Below, piece after piece: positions 35,901 to 48,229 of a DNA stretch of 64,000 nt. The number at the start of each line of letters is the position of its first letter. Within the stretch, counting starts at the first letter, position 1. The notes under the pieces were generated by a model. The model had not been told where the DNA came from. It did not search any database and was given only the letters and a program-made list of their open reading frames with translations. Position numbers and translations under genes: made by a program. Source of the stretch: Gnetum montanum (Eukaryota; Streptophyta; Gnetopsida; Gnetales; Gnetaceae); contig MNCI01003851.1 of NCBI GenBank assembly GCA_015680685.1, positions 427,618-491,617 of the forward strand. Direction: 5' to 3'.

Positions 35901-36470
35901 CACCCCCACACTAATACTCAAGTGAAGGTTATGAATAAAGAGATAGAAAAAATAGTAACAAGAACTGTTAGTAAATATAGGATGGATTGGAGCATCAAAC
36001 TCAATGATGCCCTTTGGGCCTATCGCTCCACTTGGAAACTTCTTATTGATTACTCTTCCTATGAGCTCATGTATGGAAAATTGGTAATACTTCTAATTCA
36101 AATGGAACTTCATACACTTTCAACCACTTGTAACCTTTGTCTTAACCTAACCATAGCATAGAAAGAAAGGTTAATGAATCTCAATGTACTGGATGAGAAC
36201 TTACTAGTGGCCTTATCATCCAATGAAGTATACAAGGTTTATAATAAGCAACAACATGACCTTAGGATTAGAAAAGTGAAATTTCAACTAGGAGATAAGG
36301 TTCTATATTAGGATCCCACACACGTGCCTCAATGAACTAAGTTCCAAACATTATTGGAGGGATATTTATGAAACCTTTCCATTTGGAGACATGCTGATTT
36401 AAAAACTTGAAAGCCCAAACAAAAAGCTACTAGTCAAAATGCAAGAACTTAAGCCTTTCCAAGAATCCAA
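32960..36470 (+). pseudogene. pol of element A (PR-RT-RH-IN)
   Basis: Protease at 32995-33300 has ALLDLGFGISLNLHKMYKD and SINFPLGLVKDIM, the Athila pattern. Reverse transcriptase, 33890-34700, includes VDSQWVSQLMIVP, VFMDDFSTYGATFEQ (FMDD at 34336) and FGHRISQEGIQLD. RNase H, 34760-35160, has YALGAIIT, YTITKKELMIEVYALE and VHIDHHAITFL. Integrase has a degenerate HHCC region (35430), then MGPITPMLNGKAYIIV, FELPCDLIFGNETYF, KLTTPYHPHTNTQVKV and DWSIKLNDALWAYRS. All three catalytic acidic residues of integrase are replaced. The C-terminal part runs to 36470. Stops occur throughout, frameshifts are fewer. Normal length for the family. Confidence 0.93.
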
Positions 36471-38470
36471 AATAGCCAATGATCGAAACACCTCAATAGA
36501 TGGATATGCATGCTTAATTTTTCAAATCTCTTTTTTCCAACTCAATTGTGGGGAAGATGGTCATCCATGCTAAATCAAATATAGTGGTTCCTCAATTTTA
36601 AAATTTTTCACAATTTTTATACATCATTTTTAGTACATTTTCTTTTTCTTAAATATTTTACAATTTTTCTTATATTTTACATTATTTGATTTAGAGTTTT
36701 TCTTATCTTTTTTTTCTTCTTCCATTATTTCTTCCAAGTATTCATGTAATTCTAGTGAACAATTGATGATGGTTTATACTCTATAATATTATTTGATTGC
36801 TAATGTTTGGATTTTATCTTTGAATTTGGATGTTGATAACTAAGACATGGGTTCTTTTCATGATAATAGGTAGTTAGTCCACATCAGCCACTAATCCACA
36901 TAACTCTATGGTGTTTCTTTGTTTTAGAAATATGAGGTCCCTTCTAAAATGCAACTGATAATGAACTTGTGACCTTGGTAGTTTTCAAACTTTGGATTGA
37001 TTAACTGGATAGACAAGGATGTGACTTCAAGGAAATTTGACACTTTTTATATTTTCCTATCCTCTTGGATAAACTAATGTCTTCACAAGTCTTTTGTCAT
37101 TCCTATGTCAACCAATAATAGGAAGCTAAGTCTTTGTATGATGTGACTCCCATCTAAAAATCCAAAAATTCAAAAGAAAAAAAAACACACACACACACAC
37201 ACAAAATCATAGAAATCTGAAGCATACCCCTTAGACTCAAATGGAGCTAGAAATACATGTTATCCATGCTTGAGAACTGCCTCTAACTAACACCCAACTC
37301 ACTTCCTGCTTTTCTTCTCTTTTTGAAATGGTGATTGACCTATGAGGGTATTGTTATAGCGTGGAGGTGAACTAGTCTAAGAGTGTTAATGCAAAGTCAC
37401 TAGAAGATTGATTTTAATTTGGACTATGGATGGAAATTATCAAGTCATATCAACCACGAAATCCATAAGAGACTTTATGTGATTGTAACACAGGACTCCA
37501 TTCCACACTATACTTCATATGCCTATGCTTTCCATAACTCACCTCACTACCTTTTCTCATGTTTGTTTCAATTTCTTAGTTTGATATGGTAAAATATTTT
37601 TAATAGTTTCTTTGTTAATTTGGTCCTTAACTAAACATTACCATTAATCATCCATGGGGTCCATAGACTCTTTGGTTTAAGGACATGTAAGGGCATTAAG
37701 GGCATGAGCCTACTATGGGGAGGATCCACTTGAATACTCCTTGTTTGGGCTAGTTATGTTCCTCACCTCTTAGGTAGTTTTGCATTCAAACCTATCGTAC
37801 TCCATGTTGACTACATCTAGTTTTGTACTTCTTAATTAAAATTTGATAAGAAAAATCTTTGTTTTTATGAATATCCTAGCCCTCTTCATGCATTCCATCA
37901 TGTTATAGGATTTTCTGGCTTCCTTTGGATTCCAATTTTTTCAAAAGCTTTTTATTTTTACTTAGACTTTTAAAGTGCAAAATTTTCATTAACAGTTGTG
38001 TCAACGTGACCTTGTTGATGTGATCACATCGACACAACATAAAATTTATCTATATATACTACAAAACATAATGCATTTTGCACATTTTCTCTTAAACAAA
38101 CAAGGAGTTTTTGTCATTTCAAGAACTCAGAGACTTCTAAAGCCCATAACTTGCAAATCACTTGTCCGATTAACCTCATTCTTTTATCTTATAGCTACTA
38201 GAGGTGATCCTTATGTCATGGCGGCCAGAAATTTTAGAATTTTTCTAAATCCCATAATGTTTAACTAATAAAATAATATTAAAATCACAAATTCATGACT
38301 GTTGAACATTTCCAACAAACTTTGGTAGCCATCTAAATAAAATAATGTTAAAATAATCAATCTATCATAATCAAAACTTAGCCAAAGTGTAATTAATCCA
38401 ATGAGACAAGGTATTTAAGTGTTTCATGTTACACATCAAATGCTAATTCTTGGTCAGGTTGTGATTATAG
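36471..38470 (+). other. post-pol spacer of element A
   Basis: The first 1.5 kb is homologous to 1-1500, so it is a conserved part of the family and not a random insertion. It holds a CA microsatellite (37185-37203). Near 38014-38033 lies the near-perfect palindrome gttgatgtgatcacatcgac, followed by tatctatatatac, a TATA-like sequence. The 90-codon frame at 37996-38268 has no domain. The palindrome and TATA lie 440 bp before the extra ORF, so they could be an internal promoter; this is inference. Confidence 0.6.
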
Positions 38471-41280
38471 ATGGCACCTAGAGCAAGGGATAAGCATGGA
38501 GTAGAAGTAGGACCATTGCAACCAAAAACTAGAAGGGATCAACTGCTAGAGTAGCCCTAGGAGCAAGTAGTTGAAACACATAAAATAGGACCTCTTCGAG
38601 AAGATCCTAAAGTGGAATCTATCCAATAGATTCCTCAAAGCTGAAATAGAGTAATCCCACCTAGATGAGGCATCACAACCAAGGCCAAACCTTAAGGTCA
38701 TCTTGACTAATGCCTATCTAAGAGTAACTAAGTATAAGGAAATCTAGAGTTTAGTTCTCTAAGAGCTAAAATTTCATACCTTCTTGGAGTTCAGTACAAA
38801 AGAAGTCAATATGCAACTGCAAAATTCTCCCATGTGGCCTATTCTTACTTCTAGTGGAGAATGATACATGGGAGAAAAATATCTCTTTTAGAACAACATG
38901 TAGCTTGATACCATAGTGAAAATCAAGGACCTTACTATGTTGTACATGGTGGAGGCCATCTCTTAAGCCCTTAGGTTGCCGAAAACTAGGTAAATGCTAG
39001 TAGAAATATCAACCTAAGTAGATCCATAGGTGAAAAATGTGTGATTCCAATGATGCTATGGGATTTATTGAAAGGAGGATGGCATGCTAACTAATGTTGT
39101 GAAGGTATATTTCAAGACTGTGGCCTATCAACTTAATCTAATAGTGAGGCTAAGCAAGGTGATGATCTTTTGTACCCTTGCATGTGCCACTTTGAGTGGG
39201 AAATTTTCAATTAATCTACCATAACTAATCTATCTTAAGATAGATAAGTGCTTCAAAGAAAACAAGCATGGGACAAAGGCACTTCGCTTTTCATGCTTAA
39301 TTCATAAATTATCCATAAAGGGAGGAATAACCCTCTACCTAAAAGATACCCTTTAACATTCTTCGACCACCTCTTGGGTGAAAATAATGAGAGATAAAAT
39401 TCCACCAAAATTTTAAGAAGAGGACTAGCTACCACCACCTAGCACTTATTAAATAATTTTAGAGGCTTATGCTACCATCGAAAACATGTAGAAACTCCAT
39501 GAGAAACTCCTATAGTAGTAGTAGGTAGGACTAATTGGTGGTCCCTCTATCTACCAATAGAACTGAGCTATGTGAATGAGGTCACTCATATAATTAGCTA
39601 GTTGGAGGATACGGTGCCAATGTTTTTTGCCCAATAAATTCATGCATCCACAAGATCAAATCTTAGTGCCTGAGAGGTAATGATCCCTTCTCAGATAACA
39701 ACAATTTCCAAGGATCTTTTAAAGTGCTGCTACCTTCTAAGTATGCATAGAGGAAGGAGAGGAAGTAACTATCTTGTTGATGAAGCACCAAGAGTAGGAA
39801 ATAGTAACCAAGGTGGTGGTTGATAGAATGGGTGAAGCACTTAATATTTTTTTAGCATTTGTGCTAGATGTTGCTACACTTAAAGATGTGTAGATGTTCA
39901 TAGGAGAAATAAGTGAAAGGTTCAACATAGCCCAACATGAAGAATTTCTAGATCAACTGGTTGGGGCCAGGAAACTAATTTTGGGGATCTTTGATCTTCT
40001 AGACAACAACACTAAAACCTAGTTGATGCTTTTAAAGGCTAAGGGCAAGTGCATCATCACCAATCTTCAACTTGAAGAAGCCACATCTAGAAATTAGAGG
40101 TTGGCTACTTAAGTTGCAAAATTAAGAGTCTACTTAGCAAATCCCACTATTCTCAACTAGGTCATGATTAGAGATGAAGCTTTCTTATAGTTTCAAGAGA
40201 AATTTAAAATAGTTGAGAATGCCAAGAAGATTTTAGTCTTTGATGAGTTCATAGTAGTAGAAATGGATTATAACACTAAGAATGAATTATTAGAGAATGT
40301 AATTCTAAACAAGGACAATCATCACCTATAAAATGTTGAAGCTCAAAAGGACTAGATGGTTAAATTCTTGAGACAAGAATAGGACCAACCTATCAAGGTA
40401 ACCATGGACCTAAGGAGATTGGCTATGAAAAATCATAATTTGTTGATGAATGAGGACTGTGTCTTGTATCAAAAATTAGTAATTGAGATCACCACCTAGA
40501 AAAATATGGCCCTTAAGTTTGAAAGGGTCAAGAACCACTATAGGCACTAGGTTGACCTTCTCAGAGAAGTTAACAAATGAAGATCTAACTGGTGAAGGAA
40601 ATGGTGAATGAGGTTGTCTAGTAGCTCCAATAAGGAGGTGACATGTGATAGCCCATCTTTGATGGACTGAACATGTATAACAAGGAAAAAATCTAGCTCA
40701 AGAAGCTAAAAATCAATAAGATGATGGAGTACATAGAGTTGGCCAACTTCCATTATGTAAACTTGGCAATGTTAACTATCAGGAGGCCATGGTCAGAACT
40801 AGAGAAGTAGGTGACTAGCTCATGCCTATTGTATGAGGCCAAGTTCAAGCATCATCAGGAGACAAAGTAAACGTTAGAAATAACCAATGCTAAACTCAAA
40901 TTCCTCAAAGATTGATTCATAGATCAATGATTAATGGCTAAGAACCTAGCCAAAAGAATGAGTGACTACTAGGAGCTATAGAATGTTTTCTGAGCATTTG
41001 ACATCAAATGAAAATAATTTGTTGCATATTTTATCAATGTTAATGAGTTGTTCCCTACAATGCCTTATTTGTGGGATGTCCCTATATTGGCCCACATTAG
41101 TGATGCTATGTGGATCATGTAGAATCCCCAAAGTAAGGAGGAGAAGATGAAAACATTATTAGATTCTTTTCATCTTCCACCAGCAATTATAGCTACAACA
41201 AGATAGCCATAACCACCACATGCATTAGAGGTAGGAAAAGATCATTTGGCATCTTAGGAGCCTCCACTATGTGAGATAGT
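38471..41280 (+). pseudogene. extra ORF of element A (env-like position)
   Basis: From ATG (MAPRARDKHGVEVGP) a coding region of about 900 codons can be followed with frame changes. Blocks are FHTFLEFSTKEVN and NSPMWPILTSSGE, then TLACATLSGKFSINLP, ALRFSCLIHKLSIKGGI, a helical part (FDEFIVVEMDYNTKNELLE) and the C-terminal PYLWDVPILAHISDAMW with HLPPAII. The SINLP...CLIHKL...GI pattern recalls the Transposase_32 or putative plant transposon domain, which is often found as an extra ORF in plant gypsy elements; I give this as a guess. It stands where Athila elements carry their env-like ORF. I see no clear transmembrane segment. Confidence 0.55.
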
Positions 41281-41524
41281 TTAATTTTTTCCTCTCATCT
41301 TTAAGCTACCAAATGGGTGTAGGTGTTAATTTTATCACACTGTACAATTTTATTTTCACAAAAATCAATTTTTTTAATAGTTGTAAATTTGTACACTTGG
41401 ATACTTAGTGTCAATTTGAGTCAGACTAAGTTAGTTAGTCAAGCAATCAATAATCCCATACCTTTCCAAAATTTGAAAATAACTTATTCCTCCTTTTATT
41501 CACTTGAGGATGAGTTTCATTCAG

Positions 41525-41535
41525 TCATGGGGGTA
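41525..41535 (+). promoter_or_regulatory. polypurine tract of element A
   Basis: The sequence tcatgggggta lies directly before the 3' LTR and is shared with element 1. Confidence 0.8.
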
Positions 41536-42323
41536 TGATAAGTCATCATTTGTTGAACTATGTTGATGCATGATTTGATGCATTGACACATGATTTGATG
41601 TCTTGACACATATGTGTCGATGGAGTATCTAGTCTTGCCTCTATAGATGCATGCAACTATTGCATTTATGGCATTCATTGTTTAGTAATAAAGTACAACT
41701 CTTTCAGCTTGTTTATTTGAGAATTGGAATATTTTCTAAATGCTCATAATAGGAGTTGAGAATCATACAAATTTTTATTTGAGCACTGATATATCTAGAC
41801 ACTTTAGTGTGAATGGTAATAAAGATGAGCTTTCTTAATAAATCTTATAGCACTTGGACTTAGCCTAATATTTACTTGAATAATTTATTATTCATGCATT
41901 TAATTAATTAATTAATTATAGATAATTATTGCACATAAGTATGACCATCTCGAGCATACATTAACACTTGGTAATCCTAGTAGCCCTCACACTTGGTAAC
42001 CCAGTACCATTGCAATGTTTTTAGGATGTGTACAATAGATGGGAATATATGCTTATGCTAGGATTAGTTATCACCTTAGATAGTTTTTAGATTAATTAAG
42101 TGTTTATTTAGTTTATTTTAATACTTAGGAGAAATAGATAAAAATATAGAAGTTATACAAATCATATGCCTTAGTTACACTTAACTGTATCCTTGAACCT
42201 TACAATTGGAATTGGAAAGATAATGTGTACTTAGAGAGATAAATTCTATGGAATTTGATTGGATCACTTAGTGAATGCTAATGATTCATATGGTTGGGCA
42301 TAGGGCCTACTCACTAGTCATCA
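41536..42323 (+). repeat. 3' LTR of element A (788 bp)
   Basis: It starts TGATAAGTCATC and ends AGTCATCA. Direct repeat of 28951-29741 with many point differences. Confidence 0.9.
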
Positions 42324-42328
42324 TACGT
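42324..42328. repeat. target duplication of element A, right
   Basis: Tacgt, partner of gatgt at 28946-28950. After it the copia LTR resumes with tccaattag, as in the 5' LTR (cccaattag). Confidence 0.65.
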
Positions 42329-42913
42329 TCCAATTAGTCATTTCCTAGTTGTTGCATAAATTCCAAGGAGTTTTTGAAAACCAAAAGGCTATAAAAAAAG
42401 TAAAATTCTTGGGAAAGATAAGCACTATTAATTTTGCAATATTTATCATAATCTCCATTAAGTGAAATATCTTTATTCCTAATTGTGTTCATCATTTTTG
42501 AATTATTGTATGTATTGAGATCTTTATTGTAAAGAATTTATAAACTGAGTTATACTTTTTTATTGATTCTTTCTCTCATTTTTCAAGCCCTACAGGGTTG
42601 ACGTGCTTATTTTAGAAAGACATCTTTATTGAGCTTCTCAAGACCTTGTGAAGTTCAATGTGTTCATAGTTATGAAATACTCTAATGTGGAGCTCGCGTT
42701 TTATAAAGGTTGTGGGATCCTTGAAAATATATATTAAGTTTGTTGGAACCGTATAAGGTTGAGTGATTTTCTAGTGATAGAATACTCTGAGTAGAGCTTA
42801 AAATTTGTAAAGATTATGATACCCTCTAAATCACATTTTGAAGGAACAAAGTCTAGAGGTGTGCAAAGATTTTACCCTTTGAGTGTGGATGTACCTAAGT
42901 TGGAAAACCATGT
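42329..42913 (+). repeat. copia 3' LTR, piece 2
   Basis: Matches 24317-24914 of the 5' LTR and ends in aaaccatgt, where element B begins. Confidence 0.9.
42909..42913. repeat. target duplication of element B, left
   Basis: Catgt; partner cacat at 56997-57001. The two differ by transitions only, and the copia 5' LTR has catgt here. Confidence 0.7.
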
Positions 42914-43254
42914 TGAAACATCACTAAGAAAAAAAATGTTGCAACCTCTTTGACCTTGTAACCTTTGCCTTTATACTTGAGGTTGGATTTTCATTTTAAA
43001 ATGTGAGTTTTGTAGCCCCGTGAGTTATGATCTTGCATACTTGTGCTTTTGGAGGCTAAACAATCCATCAAAATTTGTTGTAGCCTCACTTCCCAACTAG
43101 AAAAAGTCATATCATATCTATATTTGTGTTTGGGAAGCTTGAAAAAGCATTTGGAACTACCAAATAGGTCATTTTGATTTGTTTTTGTGGGGATATAGCC
43201 TCAAATATAATGGAATCACATATCCCCAATGTAGCACTTGGAAAATTTGGTTAC
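42914..43254 (+). repeat. 5' LTR of element B, truncated
   Basis: It begins TGAAACATCACTAAG and aligns with the first 345 bp of the 3' LTR (for example 'gtaacctt..cc..tacacttgag', 'aaaatgtgag.ttTgtagccc'). The match stops at 43254. Confidence 0.85.
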
Positions 43255-43687
43255 TGTAAGAACTAAGAATTCCTAGCACAACAACCTAATCTTGGATCAC
43301 AAGGGCCTTCGAGAAACAGGATTCAAGGTGCCCTGGATGGTCTAGTCGATTACCAAGGGGCTTAAGAAATGTAAATGAAGAAAATAAAATTGTAGATTCA
43401 ACAAAAAATAAACATAAAAAATAAATTTTGAATAAAATATACATTACAAATGAACTAGAAACCTTTATTAAAACAACAAAAGTAATAAAAGTTTAGAGTT
43501 CAAAAAAGTAGAGATTGTATGCTAAAATGCATAAGAAGACTATCCAAATGAAATTTGAAGCTTTTTGGAGCTGGCAGGTTGTATTCTATAGTCAAACTCC
43601 ATGATCTAGGTACTTCCCAACTCTAATCCTTCACAACTCTTTGCTGATTTTTGTTTAAATCTACAACTCTAGTTAGGTGGTGTTCCA
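43255..43687 (-). repeat. inverted short LTR related to element B
   Basis: Read on the reverse strand it begins TGGAACACCACC, close to the start of the element B LTR, and its last 400 bp align with the end of that LTR (for example CTGTTTCTCGAAGGCCC against tctttctcgaagaccc at 56910). It ends TTCTTACA. At 433 bp it is much shorter than the 1396-bp LTR of B. It cuts the 5' LTR of B, so it inserted later; it may be a solo LTR or the 3' LTR of a reverse-strand element that carries gene 3. Confidence 0.65.
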
Positions 43688-44110
43688 TTCTTAATGCAAT
43701 TGTATCATGTTGGAATTCATTAGTGCCCAACATAGATACCAACTTTCTTTCAAAGTTTTCAAGGTTGCAAAACAAGGCTATGGATTGCACAAATGCTAGT
43801 TTTTGACATTTCTCAAAATTTTCAAACCTTAATAATGTGTTTATGCTTAGCTTGTAAAGGTCTTAGGTTTCTGATTTAAGGATGTAAATTACAACCATGA
43901 TGAACGCCATGTTATTAGGAACCTCCATTGATGGTTTTATGCGAAATGTAGAGGTTGAGGCACCCAAATGAGATTCAAGAACTACAACATGCATGACTTA
44001 GCTTATATAGTTAGGGCCATGCTTTAAACATGAAAATATATAATACAACACATAAAAATGAAATTCATAAATACCTAAGATATCATTTAGGATGATAGTG
44101 AGGGATTCAC
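43688..44110. other. unassigned, between inverted LTR and gene 3
   Basis: It would be the 3' untranslated part of gene 3 or of an element carrying it. No second copy seen. Confidence 0.35.
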
Positions 44111-46260
44111 CTAGCTGCAAACCATCAAGTATAGCATTGAGGTCATCCAATGTAGTATTGGATAACCCCTCATTCTCATGCCACTATAGAAACTCCTCCT
44201 CTTGATGTTTCTACATTGCCTCTACCATTGTTGCTTGGGCCACCAGTTCTTATTGTTTATCTAGAAGAAAAATAAATAAAAAACATAGAACCACTTAGCT
44301 TATTTTGCTGAAGGCTAAAACAACAACATAACAATATAACATGAAACATAAACATCAAGAAAAGTAAAAAAATATATAATAAAACAAATAGAATGTACCT
44401 ACCACCACATGATGTGCTTGGCCAAGTTTAACAATAAGCCTCCTCATCATAGGTTGCTTCATGACTAATGTTATTTGTTCAATAATGGATCTATTCAATT
44501 TCCCTCTAGCTGAACCATCAACTTTAGCACATAACTCCTTAGCCTGTAAATGTTCTCATGGGTAACCTAGGCTTCAATTCTCATGCTATCAGGTGAAGCA
44601 CAATGTACATCACTAAAATGCTTAGTAGTAATGGATAATGATATTTCAACATCCTCTCATGGGTCCTAAGCCTACATGGTAGGATAAATAAGTTTCATCC
44701 AACACTTAGAAAGATAGGATGAATCCTAACACACTCATCATTCATCCTTCTGCACCACTAGAAACTCCCCAAACTTTCTTAGATATGTCACAAAAAATGA
44801 AAAAATCATATGGAATATCATAGTAAGGTCTTTTTGATTTCCCCTCATAGCTTTAAAACCAAATGAGCAATCCAGTTGAAGTAAGAAACCTCTATGGTAA
44901 CCTTTTTCATGGTTCATGCCTATGTAATGTCAATGATCTCCTTATGTGACAACAATTTTTGGAATGCCTAGGATTGGAACAATGGATAGATCTCCATTGC
45001 CAATGCATATTGGAACTAGTCTAGGAATAATCCAGAATGATCATGATGAGTGTTTAGCCATCCTTCAACCTCCTCCAAATGACTTGCATCCTTCCCTTAT
45101 TTGGAGGCAACTATCATACCTTCATGGAAAATACCTAAGAGGTCATTGAAGGTAGATTCATCAATGACCAAGGTGATAAACACACCATGAACTTGGGTGA
45201 TGAACATTCTCACTTCCTTCTTGAAGGAATTAATGATATTCACCATCTCAGGAGTAGGGATGATTGGGCTAGGAGCCATGAAAAAATCAAGCAAACCTGA
45301 TGTTTGCTTGAAGATTTTTAGATACATGGCTAGACAACCAATGTTTCACCTAATCCACCTCATCAAAATTGAGGGTAAGTGTCTTCTCAACATGTCCTAA
45401 AGCACTCAAACTAAGGGTGGAGGAAGAGGTAGCCCCTACAACAAAATAAGAAGAGCCTGTTAACTTAAGCATAAGTATATCATATAAAAAACAAAAAATA
45501 TAAGAAGTTTAAATAATTAAAACAAAACTTATAACCATACCAATAAAACCATATAAACAATTAGAACCTAAAAAAATCATCAAATATATGACCATAAAAA
45601 AGAGAAGATAATACTTACTTCCCTTGCTTGGGGAAGGTAGCCTAGGGACCCCAAGAGACATACTTGTCTATGCATGAAAATCAGGGATTCCTAAACAACT
45701 ATGGATTGTTTCATTCATTAAGCACCTATAGTATTCTTTGGCATAGCATTTGGTATACCTACCAAAGTCATCTTAAGTTACTCCATCACAATGAGCCTCA
45801 CCACCTAGCCTTTGGTAAATACCTCCAGTGGTGTTTGAGCTAAGGGCAAGATCTGGTCACTCTTGATTAGCCCATGATCATTCATCCTGCACCTATAAGC
45901 ATGCCAACCAAAACAACAAATTGTTAAACCCAACTGACTTAATAAAACCAAGAATAAACAAAACAAAAACAAAAACAAAAAACATAAATTTACACTTACC
46001 CCTCTAAATGGTAGAGAGTGCTAGGAGGATTTTAAAATAATGTGTTTACATGGTAACCAACTAGCAACGTGTTGTCAGTGTTGTACTGAATGAATTTAGG
46101 CATGTACCATATTATAGAAAACTTACATGTCCCTCTAGTATATATATTATTGAATTATTCACCATCAACATGAGTATCCAGATCATCAACTATGAATCTG
46201 ATGATCAAGCTAGAAGAATGGGATCACAAGGTTTTCATGATAATGGCCATTATTTTAGAA
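44111..46260 (-). pseudogene. gene 3: decayed four-exon gene, family unknown
   Basis: Reverse-strand exons are 46260-46000, 45892-45619, 45435-44403 and 44260-44111. The introns of 107, 183 and 142 bp start GTAAGTG, GTAAGTA and GTAGGTA, and end CTTATAG, TTGTAG and TTCTAG. Exon 1 reads SLIIRFIVDDLDTHVDGE and IIWYMPKFIQYNTDNTLLVG. Exon 2 reads IYQRLGGEAHCDGVT and CYAKEYYRCLMNETIHSC. Exon 3 reads MAPSPIIPTPEMVNIINSF and FITLVIDESTFNDLLGIF, then after a frame change MIFHMIFSFFVTYLRKFGEF and DSMRIEA. Exon 4 is acidic and helical (NTTLDDLNAILDGLQLG). Stops are frequent, but the codon frame joins well across introns. The LLGI segment resembles gene 2. The upper exon border is approximate. Host gene fragment or intron-bearing retroelement ORF; I cannot decide. 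Confidence 0.6.
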
Positions 46261-48229
46261 GTGTGAACGCACTATCACATTGAAATTTTAAGATGGATAG
46301 GCCAAGAACTCCCTTTCCCTTAGCATGAACCAAAGGGATCCATGCTCCAACACCATGTCTACATGTGGGATCTTGGGCTTTGATGTATGAATACAACACA
46401 AAAGCCCCTCTAGCTCAATCACTACTAATATGGGGTTCAATAAGGGCTTGCACAAACCAAATGATTAACCATCATAACCTTGCATAATAGTAAACCAAAT
46501 TTGAAAACTCATGATAAGAAGAACATGGATTCAACACCAACATTCGTATACAAAACCAAGATAACCAAACAACATATGCTAAAACAATGAAGCCCAAGGT
46601 AAATAACCAAAATTATGAATAGTTTGTACATGACAGCTAAATAAAACCAAATATCCTACATGGTAAAAATATGCATTACAAAATTACCAAAATTTTATGT
46701 AAAAATTAAAAGTCATAAAGATTAGCTTTTACCCAAATACAACCCACAAAAATAGTCACAAAATTTGAACCTGAACTTGACAAAATTTCTACTCTAAATC
46801 CTAGTTAATAGTGAAAGTAGCTATAGTAAAAACTCTAAGGGGCTAGTTAAAAATTTGGAAAATTTGAAATGACTATTGAAAATAAAAATATAACATAATA
46901 CTCCCAATATGAATTTTTAACATTGAACAAAAAATTCCTAAAATGCACCAATGTTTCCTGTACATTAAAGAAAGTTTATATTTGCGACAATCAAAATTGC
47001 AATTGTACAAGACAATTTACACTTACATAGAAAATTAAAAATTTGAACTAAAAATTCTTTCTAAGTCCTAGGACTATATATACATCAAAATTTAATAAAA
47101 TTAACCATCTACACTATAGTTCTAGGCCTAGAAAAAATTTGTACAACAACCCAAAATCATAACAAAACTTGACAAAATTCTCATAAGAAAACTAGGACTA
47201 TAGAAAATGGATGTAGTAAATCATTGTAAAAAAACATCAAAAGAAATTTTAAAATTGTATAATTGATCTAAAAGCCTTCTTAATAGCCTTGATCATCCCT
47301 AGGAAGCTAGGACATTGGCTCAAACAATTTTCTAGGTGTCAACATTGCCTAGTTTCAAGAAGGTAAAATAACAAAAAATCAAAAACCCACTATGTATTGG
47401 CTTATAGAAAAATTCATAGAAAATTAAATATAAGTTAGAATTCAGTGGTTCCACAACTAGTTGAACCAGTCAGTAGTGGAAAATAAATCCATGACCCAGA
47501 AAACCAAAAATTCCTAGCCAGTTTAATATAAAAAAAATAGGAAAGAAGCATTACTTTCTTAAGAAAAACAATAAAAAATATGTGAAACAATTTAAATAGG
47601 AATTTATAACATAAAATAAAAAATTTTAAGACCAAAAAAATTATTGTAACTATGTAATCATGACCTATATCTACCATATAATTTTCACAAAAATAAATTT
47701 CATGCAACATATGAGTAAAGAAAGCCAAAATGCCTAGGTTCTAAGTAAGAAAATTGTAAAAATTCATGTAAAAGGATAGCCAGGAATGTGTACTTGGCAA
47801 TCATAGTAGTTGAACCTTCCCCAATAAAAGGTCATGGTAGGGTGAAGAGTTCCTAGGTAGCTCTTTCTGCCTCCTCCAAGGATGGATTCTTGCTTGTTGA
47901 AGCTCTCCTCTTTGACATCTTGATTTAAGCAATCTAAAATGCTCAAAATCTATAGCTCCTTTATCAATCTCCTTGCAACTAAGCTACTCCTTGATTAAAG
48001 ATGTTCAAGAAATGCCAAGGATTGGTAGAGTTGAAGCCAAAATTATTCAAGGAGCTCTGGTGCTATGCACTATGTGTTTAAGATGAGATGAGAAGATGAG
48101 TTTTTACGATATTATCATGTAAGAACCACTTCCACACTTATGCATCTCCTATAAAAACCTGTTGCGCAATTCATTCAATCAACTCATACTTGAAATGAGA
48201 GTGTAAAGGGGAAAAGTTTGAACCATGTT
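46261..48229. other. A+T-rich sequence without a recognised gene
   Basis: 46600-47450 is very rich in aaaatttg and aaaacta words. At 47764-47946 a 60-codon reverse-strand frame is open (ILGGGRKSYLGTLHPTMTFY); this may be a leader or LTR part but has no partner in the window. Confidence 0.4.

Larger units (their letters stand above)
28951..42323 (+). mobile_element. element A: Athila-like Ty3/gypsy retrotransposon
   Basis: A 13.4-kb element: LTRs 28951-29741 and 41536-42323, tRNA-Asp-type primer site, gag, protease, reverse transcriptase, RNase H, integrase, a 2-kb spacer, an extra ORF and a polypurine tract. The domain order, the extra ORF after pol and the primer type fit the Athila lineage. 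It inserted in plus orientation in the copia 3' LTR. Every gene is broken by stops, so it cannot move. Confidence 0.92.

Noticed and set aside
37185-37203. CA microsatellite as a special signal
   Set aside because: A plain dinucleotide run inside a transposon spacer.
47764-47946. 60-codon reverse-strand frame with Gly-rich segment
   Set aside because: Not continued in any frame on either side and without a known motif.
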